A DNA stretch of 41,362 nucleotides from Bacteroidota bacterium (GCA_016124585.1 WGNL01000003.1:1-41362), one strand, 5' to 3'. Positions 33,281-41,279 are shown, counted from the first letter of the stretch. The notes: generated by a model not told the origin, from the sequence alone. Numbers and translations: made by a program.

Positions 33281-34378
33281 TTACTTTTTTGAAATCGCCT
33301 CAATCACGGTTTCTACCCGCTTGATGAGTTCTTCCGGCGCAGGGAAAAAAGCACGTAGCTCCCTGGGAAGTGATTTTGTGATATTGTAGGTGGCTACGCC
33401 AATGGGCTTGTTGACGTCTTTCAGGGCAAATTCGACTGTGGTGAAATCCTTGCTTTTGCAGATGATGATGCCGATGCTGGGGTTTTCGTGCGGCTTCTTG
33501 GTGCGGTCGTCGAGGAGGGAGAGGTAGAAGCTCATCTTGCCCGTGTGCTCCGGCTCGAACTCCCCGATTTTCAAATCAATGGCCACCAGGGATTGCAGTT
33601 CCCGGTGGTAGAGCAGCAGGTCAACCCGGTAGTCCTTGCTGCTCAGTTCGAGTGGAAACTGGTTGGCGATGAAGCAGAAATCACCGCCCATTTCCACCAA
33701 AAACTGCCGTATATTCTGGAGAATGGCTTGTTCGAGCTGGTATTCGGAATGCTGGTCGCCCAATTCCAGAAAGTCAAAGGCGTAATCGTCCTTCACCGCC
33801 AAGATGGCTTGCGACTTCAGGTTGTCCGGCAGTTTTTCTTCGAAATTGGTTTGCCCGATGACCGTTTTTTCAAAGGTCTGGTTTTCGATTTGGTGGATGA
33901 GGACGTTCTTTGTCCAGCTGTAGCGTTTGGTAAGATGTATGTAAAATAAACGCTCTTGCGGGTCTTTGCATTTTTCGATGATGACGTAGTTGTGAGACCA
34001 GCCAATTTCAGCCCAAGGTGGTGGCATTTCTGATGATTTAAATTCTCCCACTGTCGGTGGGAGAATTTGAGGATGGCTGTAGGCTTGGTAAAAAGCCCTA
34101 ATTCTCCAAAGGTTTGTCTTTGAAAATCCAGACATCCTTGGAAACGCCGCCTGCAAGTCTTTCGCCAGCATTTCCACGACGGAATTGCCCCAGCCATGCT
34201 CCTGCTGCCGTTCGACTATCAGCTTGCCTAAGTCCCAATACAGGGTAATCAGTTCCTTGTTGACGGCCCGCCACACTGCGAGTTGGCCGGACTGCACCCG
34301 CTCCTTGGCATCAGCGACCAATTGGTGATAAGCGATGGTGTTGATTTGCTCGTCTTGTATGCTTTGTTTTTTTGGCAT
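33281..34378 (-). CDS. DUF1016/YhcG family PDDEXK nuclease-domain protein
   Basis: 365 residues. The N-terminal DUF1016_N region is a helical, possibly DNA-binding domain (KELITLYWDLGKLIVERQ, GWGNSVVEMLAKDLQAAFP, FSKTNLWRIRAFYQAY). The C-terminal half is a PDDEXK-type nuclease: D253 (YRVDLLLYHRELQ), then D268-x-K270 (VAIDLKIGEFEPEHTGKM). Such YhcG proteins are common in bacteria, often in restriction or mobile contexts, and their exact substrate is not settled. The ATG at 34378 (MPKKQSIQDEQ) is preferred over a TTG at 34399. The gene precedes the GlxA regulator by 20 bp. No methyltransferase or restriction subunit is adjacent. Confidence 0.88.
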   Translation of the reverse strand: MPKKQSIQDEQINTIAYHQLVADAKERVQSGQLAVWRAVNKELITLYWDLGKLIVERQQEHGWGNSVVEMLAKDLQAAFPRMSGFSKTNLWRIRAFYQAYSHPQILPPTVGEFKSSEMPPPWAEIGWSHNYVIIEKCKDPQERLFYIHLTKRYSWTKNVLIHQIENQTFEKTVIGQTNFEEKLPDNLKSQAILAVKDDYAFDFLELGDQHSEYQLEQAILQNIRQFLVEMGGDFCFIANQFPLELSSKDYRVDLLLYHRELQSLVAIDLKIGEFEPEHTGKMSFYLSLLDDRTKKPHENPSIGIIICKSKDFTTVEFALKDVNKPIGVATYNITKSLPRELRAFFPAPEELIKRVETVIEAISKK

Positions 34379-34478
34379 GGTTAATAAATTTTTTGGCAAA
34401 GTATATTGTCTCTTTTAGCATAGCAAATATTTTTAAAACACATACTTTTCATGTAAGAATACAACCTAATTTTTTAGC

Positions 34479-34514
34479 AAAAAAAATGAGCAACGTAGCG
34501 GACTACGTTGCTCA
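34479..34514 (-). terminator. terminator of the large T9SS gene
   Basis: Perfect 12-bp stem TGAGCAACGTAG / CTACGTTGCTCA with a 4-nt loop. On the minus strand it is followed directly by T8, so it ends the T9SS gene transcribed leftward. Confidence 0.85.
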
Positions 34515-34594
34515 AAGCAGGATAAAAACATGGTAATAATTAATTGCAAATTGTCCAGCTATAACAGGGACATATTATGCAGCATATTACATGC

Positions 34595-37540
34595 TTATTC
34601 TTTTATAAAACGCTGGTACATCGTGCCTTCGCTCGTATTCACGATGACGTGGTATAAGCCGCTTTGCAAGTCGCTGACAATCATGCCAACAGACACCGTA
34701 CCTTCCCATACTGCTACACTACGTTGCTGAAGCATGTGCCCATTAATATCAACGATACGGATGGTCGCTTCGTCGCCATTTTCAGCATGAAGCTGGCTCC
34801 ATTGCAGTGTCATATAATTGGAAACTGGGTTCGGATAGGCAGCTAATGTGAAATTATTTAAACGGGAGCTACTTGGGTTGGCGAAGATGAAGTTTTCATG
34901 ACCACCATTGCCACCTTGGAAATATTGACCATCAGCATCGTTCAAATAAACTGCCGAAGCACCTGCGAACAATTCATTGTAGATCGGTGCCATATTGCCA
35001 TCTGCCGCTGGCAAACGGAAGCCTAGGATGCGACCACCGCCATTGAGGCGTTCGGCAACGTAAATCATGGAGCGTTGCTTGTCCCAAGCTACATCCACTG
35101 GATTGCCGAGGAAAGTCATGTCACCTTCCACCCGGATTTGCTCGGCCATACTCACCGTACCATCGGCGCTGGCCGTTGTCCAATTGCTGATAACGATGAT
35201 GGCACCGTCGCTGTCGCTGGCGGCATCGCCTACGTCAGTCAAAATCATGGCATCAATGGAAGCATCGTAAGTAAGGCCATGTGTGCGCACCAATCCCTCG
35301 ATTTCAACGGAGTCGGTGGCGGAGAGCGCACCTGCTGGCTGGCTGAAGAAATCATCGTAGCGAACCACGAGGTTGGAATTGTCAACTACTGCGTACAAAG
35401 TTTCACCATCGGCATGGATTCCCCAAAGGTTTACGTCCACGTCGAAGGTTTTGTCCAAAGTCAATGCACCATTATTGATATTGTACACCAAGAATTTGTT
35501 CGTATCGCCGTTGGCTGCGATGGCATCTTGCGCCACCACGAGACGGTCGCCGCTTACAGCGATTTCACGGCCATTGATGGCATCGGCGGTAGATGTGCTG
35601 AACAACATCGGGTCGTTTCCAGCATCAATGCTCATGGCCACATCGGTGTAGGTATTCACCACGTTTGCGGAGCGATTGAACTGATAAAGCAGGTCGTTGT
35701 CACGGTCGTAATAGATGCCATCGGCATCCATGCCCTGTGCGTTGAAAGTGCTCATGTCCATCACGTTGTTGTCCAAAACACTGACTACAGCGACCTTGCT
35801 TTGTGTATTGGAAGACACAAACAAGTGAGCAGCAGTAGCGGCCATCATGCCATCAGGCGATGGGAAATTGATAGCAGAAGCCCCTGGGAAAAGGCCATTG
35901 TAAGTAGGAGCCATGTCGCCGGAAACGGTTGGCATTTCGAAACCCAAAATGCGGCCACTGCCATTGGCACGTTCCGCCACAAAAATCATGTCCGTGTTCG
36001 GGTCATAGGCGATATCAACTGGATTGCCCAACATGCTCATCGGGCCAGACACCCGGATTTGCTCGCTCATCGTCACCACGCTGTCCGCAATGGCGTTCAT
36101 GAAATCATGGATGATGACAAAAGCGCCGTCAGAATTGCTGCCAGCATCAGCTACATCGGTCATGTACATGATGTCCATGTCAGCGTTGTAAGTTAGGCCG
36201 TGCGTGCGTACGATTCCATCCACGGTCACGGTCATTGTTGGTGAAATGGCACCGTCAGGGTTGGAGAAAAAATTGTCATAAACCGCCAATTTATTGGAAT
36301 TGTCCACCACAGCGTAAAGCGTACCTGCGTCAGCTGCTACACCCCAGAGGTTGATGTCCACGTCGTAGGTATTTACCAATGTAATGCTGGTAGAAGTGGC
36401 GTCGTACACCAGCAAGCGGTTCATGTTGTTGTTCACGGGGTCGGCGTCCTGCGTCACCACGATACGGCCACCCAAAGCGGCGATTTCACGGCCATTGGTA
36501 AAATCGGAAGTGGAGGTTGCTGTCAGGGTTGGGTTATTACCCATCGCCAAACTGGCGTTCACGTTGCTGTAAGCATTGACCACATTGCCAGTGCGGCTGA
36601 GTTGATAAAGCACGTCATTTTCCACATCGTAGTAAATACCGTCCGCATCGGCGCCTTGGCTAGGGAAGTTGTCCATGCTGATGGTGCCGTCGCTGTTCAT
36701 GCTGTACACGCCAATCATGCCGGACGTATTGGATGAAACGAAAAATTGGCCAGTGACCACGGTGGCACTATCTTGAGTGATGGTTAAGAAATTGCTGGTG
36801 AGGCTGAAGCAATCATCGGAGAAGGTGAGGTTGTCAATATTATCGCCGACCATGACGAGCAAATTGCCTGTGTAAGCAAGACCAAACACGTTGCTGACTC
36901 CTACGCCGTACAGGTTGAAATCTGCGAAATTGTTATTGGAAACAGAGATAACCGTTCCCGTAGAATCGGTGATGACGTAGGTGAAATTCACGCCTGGGCT
37001 AGGGATGAACGTCGTATTGAAAATGATAGAATCTGCCACACTGTCGATGGTGATGGTCGTGGAAGTGCCACCTTGTTGCAACGAAATGCTGCCACCGTTC
37101 ACGTTGGCGCAGGGGTTCGGATTGCTGCCACCGTCGTTCAGTTTTTGGATGACGACCGCCGTGTTGGAAATCTGGAAGCAGCCTGTGGAGAATGAACCCG
37201 TGAAGACCAATTGGCCGGGTACGAGGTTGATGGTGCCAGTGTAGGAAAAGCCCCAAATGAAGTATTTCCCAGCGTTCAAATCGCTAATATCAGCGGAAGG
37301 GCCGTTGATGAAGCGGATAATGTTGAAATCGGTTCCGGTTAGTGCGTAGATGTAGTTGGCATTCGCAGTGGAGTTGGTCATCAAATCAATGACTTGGGAG
37401 TCGGTGGAGTCAATTTCGAGGTAGCCAAGCCCAGTTGAGGTAGTCACGATGGAGGGGGTTACATCGCACTGGGCAGTCAAAAGGTTAGGGAGGCAAAGCA
37501 GGCACAGACCTACTGCCAGGGCGTAAAGCATTCTGTTCAT
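34595..37540 (-). CDS. T9SS-secreted protein with duplicated propeller-like modules
   Basis: 981 residues, extracellular by inference. Signal peptide (VGLCLLCLPNLLTAQ), then two related ~110-residue beta domains (about 20-135 and 140-255) each ending in a GCFQISN- or DCFSLTS-type motif. Two copies of a ~300-residue module follow (about 265-565 and 572-875), with matched stretches such as DADGIYYD, INGREIA or TNGREIA, VRTHGLTY, EQIRV, LGNPVD and VAERANGSGRILGF / VAERLNGGGRILGF. The VAYD/AWD and YAVVDNSN repeats suggest beta-propeller blades. The C-terminus (about 895-981, YPNPVSNYMTLQW to MYQRFIKE) is a T9SS type A sorting domain. No catalytic site is seen; a binding or adhesive role would fit. 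Terminator at 34479. Confidence 0.85.
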   Translation of the reverse strand: MNRMLYALAVGLCLLCLPNLLTAQCDVTPSIVTTSTGLGYLEIDSTDSQVIDLMTNSTANANYIYALTGTDFNIIRFINGPSADISDLNAGKYFIWGFSYTGTINLVPGQLVFTGSFSTGCFQISNTAVVIQKLNDGGSNPNPCANVNGGSISLQQGGTSTTITIDSVADSIIFNTTFIPSPGVNFTYVITDSTGTVISVSNNNFADFNLYGVGVSNVFGLAYTGNLLVMVGDNIDNLTFSDDCFSLTSNFLTITQDSATVVTGQFFVSSNTSGMIGVYSMNSDGTISMDNFPSQGADADGIYYDVENDVLYQLSRTGNVVNAYSNVNASLAMGNNPTLTATSTSDFTNGREIAALGGRIVVTQDADPVNNNMNRLLVYDATSTSITLVNTYDVDINLWGVAADAGTLYAVVDNSNKLAVYDNFFSNPDGAISPTMTVTVDGIVRTHGLTYNADMDIMYMTDVADAGSNSDGAFVIIHDFMNAIADSVVTMSEQIRVSGPMSMLGNPVDIAYDPNTDMIFVAERANGSGRILGFEMPTVSGDMAPTYNGLFPGASAINFPSPDGMMAATAAHLFVSSNTQSKVAVVSVLDNNVMDMSTFNAQGMDADGIYYDRDNDLLYQFNRSANVVNTYTDVAMSIDAGNDPMLFSTSTADAINGREIAVSGDRLVVAQDAIAANGDTNKFLVYNINNGALTLDKTFDVDVNLWGIHADGETLYAVVDNSNLVVRYDDFFSQPAGALSATDSVEIEGLVRTHGLTYDASIDAMILTDVGDAASDSDGAIIVISNWTTASADGTVSMAEQIRVEGDMTFLGNPVDVAWDKQRSMIYVAERLNGGGRILGFRLPAADGNMAPIYNELFAGASAVYLNDADGQYFQGGNGGHENFIFANPSSSRLNNFTLAAYPNPVSNYMTLQWSQLHAENGDEATIRIVDINGHMLQQRSVAVWEGTVSVGMIVSDLQSGLYHVIVNTSEGTMYQRFIKE

Positions 37541-37775
37541 AAATTTTGAGTTTATAGATTTTTAAAAATGGTTTATTCCAAACTTGTATTAAAAGCAGTT
37601 GTACCTTAAGGGCAAGGTGATAATGATGTTTTAGAAGCCGTCTGTGTTTAGGTACGAGTTAAACGAGTGGTACGGATTTCACTTAAACGGAAATCTGTTA
37701 AGGTTTAAAGCATAAAGGCGGCAAATGTTCAAGCCATAATGGGATTTTTGAATAAAAACCTTACACAATTCTATT

Positions 37776-38105
37776 TCACCTCCCTTTCTTTCCACTGTTG
37801 ATTACAGCTTCGTAAGCTAGTTCCAATGCCGCTTGTACCAATTCTGGCGGTGCTGTTTTCAAATCAAAAGTCGTCCAACCATTTTGCCCCCATTTGTTGG
37901 GAACTGGATAAACAGTTCCTTCTCCCGCTTCGCAAAAATCAGCCTGCTCGCCAGGCGTCAGTACGATATTGGCCGTTTGGCTCGCCTCGTGCAGGGTAGC
38001 GAAGATGCGCTTTTTCACCACTCGAAAAGCCGTGCGCTCAAAATGCGGGGCAGCTTCGGTACCGGGAAAGGCGAGTGCGAGGTCTTTGAATGTTTCAGTC
38101 GTCAT
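37776..38105 (-). CDS. MmcQ/YjbR family protein
   Basis: 109 residues, cytoplasmic. Typical MmcQ/YjbR pattern: DLALAFPGTEAAPHFERTAF (a helix followed by the P-H-F motif), RVVKKRIFATLHE, then a strand-rich middle and the closing helix PPELVQAALELAYEAVINS. The fold is a cyclophilin-like or DNA-binding-like CyaY-related domain; the function is unknown. The frame continues upstream to a TTG at 38123, but the ATG at 38105 is preferred. A TATATTTG element lies about 33-40 bp upstream. It begins a cluster of small single-domain proteins. Confidence 0.8.
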   Translation of the reverse strand: MTTETFKDLALAFPGTEAAPHFERTAFRVVKKRIFATLHEASQTANIVLTPGEQADFCEAGEGTVYPVPNKWGQNGWTTFDLKTAPPELVQAALELAYEAVINSGKKGR

Positions 38106-38137
38106 ATCTATTTCTTTTACCAATCGATTAGTAGTCG

Positions 38138-38145
38138 CAAATATA
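38138..38145 (-). promoter_or_regulatory. candidate -7 element TATATTTG for the MmcQ/YjbR gene
   Basis: Minus strand TATATTTG, exact TANNTTTG match 33 bp before the ATG. The -33 box is not clear. Confidence 0.4.
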
Positions 38146-38304
38146 AAACTGGCTTAAAAGCTAGTGTTATTTTCAAAACAAAAAGTTTTGACGCAATCAC
38201 CCCCGCCTTTGTCGCTAATGCCTATTTTCTGCCCTTTCAAAACATTTCACCTTTGCAGTATCAGTTTTTAAAACAATTTCCTTCACCATTAAAAATTAAA
38301 AGTC

Positions 38305-38700
38305 ATGAAAAAGTACAAGATTATCTTCTGGATTACGACCCTCATCATCTTCTTGTGGGAAGGTGTGATGCCCGCCCTTTTTTCTAATTCCGAAATGGCC
38401 AAAGAGGGCATGCGGCACCTCGGCTACCCCGAATATTTTGGGGCGATGCTCACCGTTTTCAAAGTACTTGGAGCGCTTGCCTTGGTCATTCCAGCCGTCA
38501 GCAGCCGCATCAAGGAATGGGCCTACGCTGGCTTCGCCTTTGACTTCATCGCTGCTGCCGTGAGCCATTGGTCAGTGGATGGCTTCGGCGGAGAGGCCAT
38601 TTTCCCAATTGTTTTTGTGGGGATTTTGGTCGGTTCTTATCTGAGCTACCACAGGCTTCGGAGCGCTGCTCCGGAGATCCCACTCGTACCCGCCATCTGA
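38305..38700 (+). CDS. DoxX-like membrane protein
   Basis: 131 residues with four membrane segments (IIFWITTLIIFLWEGVMPAL; AMLTVFKVLGALALVIPAV; EWAYAGFAFDFIAAAVSHW; IFPIVFVGILVGSYLSY). The HLGYPEYFGAMLTVFKVLGA motif is diagnostic of the DoxX-like family, which takes part in redox or stress functions and has no settled single activity. It starts the plus-strand run of small genes and is separated from the next by 121 bp. The upstream CACCTTTG (38248-38255) is a one-mismatch -7 candidate. Confidence 0.8.
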   Translation: MKKYKIIFWITTLIIFLWEGVMPALFSNSEMAKEGMRHLGYPEYFGAMLTVFKVLGALALVIPAVSSRIKEWAYAGFAFDFIAAAVSHWSVDGFGGEAIFPIVFVGILVGSYLSYHRLRSAAPEIPLVPAI

Positions 38701-38821
38701 TTTTTTGGAAAAATGGTCAGCGACAATGTTGTCGTAATTACCCCCAGCTTTGTCGCAGCCTACCATTTCATGGGCTGTTTGAACAAACCAATTTTGCAAC
38801 AGTATTTATAAAAAACAACCG

Positions 38822-39232
38822 ATGGAACTCACACAAATCCCGCAAGACATCCCGGCCATGTACATCGAGGCGAGCAGCTTCCCAGCAGGAGTGCTGGCTG
38901 CGCACCAATCGCTTCACGCTAAAATCCCGGCTTCGGACGACCGAGGTTACTATGGCATCTCTTGGATGGAGGACGGCAAAATCCGCTACCTGGCAGCCGC
39001 TGGCGAGTTGAGCAAAAATGAATCGGCGAAATACGGATTACCGATTTTTACCATAAAAAAAGGCAGCTACATTTGCGAGCTGGTCAAGGACTTTATGCAG
39101 GACATCCCTGCCATTGGCCGGACTTTCGAGCAACTGCTGGACGACCCTCGCCTCGACCCTCAGGGCTATTGCCTGGAGATTTACGGAAGGGAAAGCAAGG
39201 ATGTGCAGTGCTTGGTGAAACTTAATGATTGA
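38822..39232 (+). CDS. GyrI-like small-molecule-binding domain protein
   Basis: 136 residues, soluble. The pattern ASSFPAGVLAAHQSLHAKIP, then YYGISWMEDGKIRYLAAAGE and ELVKDFMQDIPAIGRTFEQL with a terminal CLEIYGRESKDVQCLVKL, resembles stand-alone GyrI-like/effector-binding (SOUL-like) domains. The closing pattern is that of the last strands of the AraC effector-binding fold (E-x-Y near the C-terminus). No DNA-binding domain is attached. The stop codon overlaps nothing; the DUF1801 gene starts 4 bp later, so these two are clearly co-transcribed. Confidence 0.6.
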   Translation: MELTQIPQDIPAMYIEASSFPAGVLAAHQSLHAKIPASDDRGYYGISWMEDGKIRYLAAAGELSKNESAKYGLPIFTIKKGSYICELVKDFMQDIPAIGRTFEQLLDDPRLDPQGYCLEIYGRESKDVQCLVKLND

Positions 39233-39235
39233 CAG

Positions 39236-39601
39236 ATGAACAAAGCAGAAAATGTAGCCGAATACCTCGCTGGATTTCCGGCGGAAGTGCAGCAAATCCT
39301 GATGGAAGTCAGAGCCACCATCAAAGCCAACGCTCCCGATGCCGTGGAAAAAATGGCCTACGGAATGCCGGGCTATAAGCTGAACGGTTATCCGCTCGTG
39401 TATTTCGGGGGCTTCAAAGAGCATGTTGGTTTTTTTGCCACTCCTGCTGGGCACGAGGCTTTTGAGGAAGGACTCTCAAAATATAAGCAGGGCAAAGGAT
39501 CCGTTCAATTCCCGCTCAGCGAGCCAATGCCTTTGGATTTGATAGCCCGCATCGTGCAGTTCAGGGTACAAGAAAATTTGTCGAAACCGAAGAAAAAATA
39601 A
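39236..39601 (+). CDS. DUF1801 (YdhG-like) protein
   Basis: 121 residues. Typical DUF1801 sequence: VAEYLAGFPAEVQQILMEVR, then APDAVEKMAYGMPGYKLNGY and YFGGFKEHVGFFATPAGHEA, with the closing QFPLSEPMPLDLIARIVQFR. The family is often called YdhG or frataxin-like iron chaperone on fold similarity; direct evidence for iron delivery is limited. Starts 4 bp after the GyrI-like gene. The poly-Lys end (SKPKKK) is usual for the family. Confidence 0.88.
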   Translation: MNKAENVAEYLAGFPAEVQQILMEVRATIKANAPDAVEKMAYGMPGYKLNGYPLVYFGGFKEHVGFFATPAGHEAFEEGLSKYKQGKGSVQFPLSEPMPLDLIARIVQFRVQENLSKPKKK

Positions 39602-39632
39602 AACAAAAAGTTTTTTAAATAAAACAAAAACA

Positions 39633-39640
39633 TACCTTTG
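39633..39640 (+). promoter_or_regulatory. candidate -7 element TACCTTTG for the first VOC gene
   Basis: Exact TANNTTTG match 45 bp before the ATG at 39685, preceded by a T-run near the -33 position. It would let the last three genes be expressed independently of the upstream pair. Confidence 0.4.
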
Positions 39641-39684
39641 GCTCGATAATTTAAAACATTTTTTAACAACTAAAATCACTCGAC

Positions 39685-40110
39685 ATGGCATTGATTAATC
39701 CTTACCTGAACTACAACGGCAATTGTGAAGCCGCATTCAACCACTACAAAAAAGTGTTTGGGGGTGAATTCCAAATGATTTCCCGCTTCGGCGACATGCC
39801 CGCTTCCGAAGAACCACTGCCCGATAGCGAAGCCAACAAAATCCTGCACGTAGCCTTGCCAATCGGCACGAATGTGCTCATGGGCAGCGACTGTCCGCCA
39901 TCATTCCCAAATGGCGTGCAAGGCAACCTGTTCAACGTCTCCGTCCACACTGAGAGCAAGGAGGAAGCCGACCGCATATTCGCTGGTCTTTCCGAAGGCG
40001 GCCATGTTTCAATGCCTTTGGCCGACACCTTCTGGGGCGCCTATTTTGGCATGTGCGCCGACCAGTTTGGCGTACAATGGCTGGTCAACCACGATTATCC
40101 GAAATCCTAA
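39685..40110 (+). CDS. PhnB-type VOC (glyoxalase-fold) protein
   Basis: 141 residues, vicinal-oxygen-chelate fold. LNYNGNCEAAFNHYKKVFGG, RFGDMPASEEPLPDSEANKI, LHVALPIGTNVLMGSDCPP, then SKEEADRIFAGLSEGGHVSM and WGAYFGMCADQFGVQWLVNH are diagnostic of the PhnB/3-demethylubiquinone-methyltransferase-like subgroup. Despite the name there is no sign of phosphonate metabolism here. It may bind or act on a small reactive metabolite. A paralogue lies at 40700, and an SRPBCC gene sits between the two. Confidence 0.88.
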   Translation: MALINPYLNYNGNCEAAFNHYKKVFGGEFQMISRFGDMPASEEPLPDSEANKILHVALPIGTNVLMGSDCPPSFPNGVQGNLFNVSVHTESKEEADRIFAGLSEGGHVSMPLADTFWGAYFGMCADQFGVQWLVNHDYPKS

Positions 40111-40123
40111 TTTCTTCCGAACT

Positions 40124-40151
40124 GACTATAGACAATAGACATTAGATTGTA
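40124..40151. repeat. 7-bp-periodic array, left arm of an inverted pair
   Basis: GACTATA, GACAATA, GACATTA, GATTGTA in 7-bp phase. The stretch 40129-40146 pairs with 40186-40203 at 17 of 18 positions. Confidence 0.55.
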
Positions 40152-40177
40152 TATAAGAAGCTGATTGTCAAACGCTT

Positions 40178-40210
40178 GTCTAAAGTCTAATATCTATTGT
40201 CTAGGGTCTC
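40178..40210. repeat. 7-bp-periodic array, right arm of an inverted pair
   Basis: GTCTAAA, GTCTAAT, ATCTATT, GTCTAGG, GTCTC in 7-bp phase, ending 13 bp before the SRPBCC ATG. It is the inverted counterpart of the array at 40124. Confidence 0.55.
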
Positions 40211-40223
40211 AAAAATAGCAATC

Positions 40224-40664
40224 ATGGAAAAACTGAATTTCAGCACACAGATTGACGCTCCAAGGGAGGCGGTCTGGAACCTACTTTGGAGCAACGAAAC
40301 CTATCCGAAATGGACTTCTGTTTTCATGGAAGGCTCCTATGCCGAAAGTGATTGGAAGGAAGGCAGCAAAATCCTTTTCCTAGGGCCTGACGAAAACGGC
40401 GGCACTGGCGGCATGACAAGCCGGATTGCGAAGCTCGTACCCAACGACACGATGATTTTTGAGCACCTCGGAGAGGTGAAAAACGGTGTTGAGGACTTCT
40501 CGAAAGGCTGGACAGGGGCTTTTGAGAGCTATTTCCTCCTCCCATCGGCGGATGGCGGCACGGAGCTGAATGTGGAACTGGACACTGTTGGCGAATACGC
40601 CAGTTATTTTCAGGAAACCTTCCCGAAAGCCTTGGCCAAAGTCAAAGAACTAGCTGAAGCCTAA
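40224..40664 (+). CDS. SRPBCC (START/Bet v1-like) domain protein
   Basis: 146 residues of the Bet v1-like ligand-binding fold (AHSA1/SRPBCC). Start FSTQIDAPREAVWNLLWSNE and the early PKWTSVFMEGSYAESDWKEG, with a final helix YFQETFPKALAKVKELAEA, are typical. Such proteins hold hydrophobic ligands. The ATG at 40224 was chosen: the frame extends to a TTG at 40197, but this lies inside the 7-bp repeat array and encodes nothing conserved. It lies between two VOC genes, a common arrangement in Bacteroidota and Actinobacteria, suggesting a functional link of unknown kind. Confidence 0.85.
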   Translation: MEKLNFSTQIDAPREAVWNLLWSNETYPKWTSVFMEGSYAESDWKEGSKILFLGPDENGGTGGMTSRIAKLVPNDTMIFEHLGEVKNGVEDFSKGWTGAFESYFLLPSADGGTELNVELDTVGEYASYFQETFPKALAKVKELAEA

Positions 40665-40666
40665 TT

Positions 40667-40694
40667 TACCATTAATCATTCACCATTAATCATT
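40667..40694. repeat. 7-bp-periodic repeat array before the second VOC gene
   Basis: TACCATT, AATCATT, CACCATT, AATCATT: four heptamers in phase, i.e. a 14-bp unit repeated twice, six bases before the ATG at 40700. Confidence 0.6.
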
Positions 40695-40699
40695 AAAAA

Positions 40700-41140
40700 A
40701 TGGCAAGCGTAAGCACTTACCTCAACTTCCCCGGTAATACGGAGGAAGCATTCAATTTCTACAAAACTGTTTTCCAAAGCGAGTTCATGGGCGACATCAT
40801 GCGCATGGGCAGCGTGCCACCCACGCCTGACCAACCGCCAATGGCTGAGGCCGACAAGAACCTCGTGATGCACGTGACCCTGCCCATCATGGGCGGCGCC
40901 TACCATCTCATGGGTACCGATGCCACGGAAAGCATGGGCTTTCATGTTGTTTTTGGAAACAATAATTATATCTGCCTCAGCCCCGATACCCGTGCGGAAA
41001 CCAAGCGTCTTTTCGATGGGCTGAGCGCTGGTGGCAAGGTAGAGCAAGACCTACAGGATATGTTCTGGGGCGATTACTATGGCTCATGCACCGATAAATT
41101 TGGTGTGAAATGGATGTTTAACTGTAGAGAAAAAGCGTAA
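40700..41140 (+). CDS. PhnB-type VOC (glyoxalase-fold) protein, second copy
   Basis: 146 residues, a paralogue of the protein at 39685: TYLNFPGNTEEAFNFYKTVF, FMGDIMRMGSVPPTP, VMHVTLPIMGGAYHLMGTDA, ETKRLFDGLSAGGKVEQDLQ and the closing WGDYYGSCTDKFGVKWMFNC. The two copies share the layout but differ widely, so the duplication is old. The last few metal-site positions differ from true glyoxalase I. It is closed by a terminator at 41148, the end of the small-protein cluster. Confidence 0.88.
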   Translation: MASVSTYLNFPGNTEEAFNFYKTVFQSEFMGDIMRMGSVPPTPDQPPMAEADKNLVMHVTLPIMGGAYHLMGTDATESMGFHVVFGNNNYICLSPDTRAETKRLFDGLSAGGKVEQDLQDMFWGDYYGSCTDKFGVKWMFNCREKA

Positions 41141-41147
41141 TTGATAT

Positions 41148-41188
41148 GGCAGGTTTTCGGAAGTATATGTTTTGAAAACCTGCCTTTT
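41148..41188 (+). terminator. terminator of the small-protein cluster
   Basis: GGCAGGTTTTC pairs perfectly with GAAAACCTGCC (11 bp, 15-nt loop), followed by TTTTAAAA, eight bases after the second VOC gene. Confidence 0.8.
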
Positions 41189-41246
41189 AAAACTTGCCAA
41201 TATGTCCTTCCAAGCCTATATCAATAGAGTTGCTCTGACCTAAGTG

Positions 41247-41279
41247 TTTGATTTTCAACAAGAGGATGTTTTAATTTTG
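41247..41279 (+). promoter_or_regulatory. promoter at the right edge
   Basis: TTTG (41247-41250), 21-nt spacer, TAATTTTG (41272-41279). Both halves fit the Bacteroidota consensus. It points to an ORF that starts at about 41297 and leaves the window. Confidence 0.5.

Noticed and set aside
35075-36196. Long open frame (373 codons) on the plus strand inside the large T9SS gene
   Set aside because: It is antisense to a gene with clear signal peptide, repeats and sorting domain. Its composition (many His, Val, Ile) is what the complementary reading of that repeat gene produces, and it has no domain of its own.
40124-40210. Possible CRISPR-like repeats
   Set aside because: The units are 7 bp with no spacers and form an inverted pair; there are no cas genes.
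39685-41140. Phosphonate metabolism from the name PhnB
   Set aside because: Only the VOC fold is shared; no C-P lyase or phosphonate genes are present.
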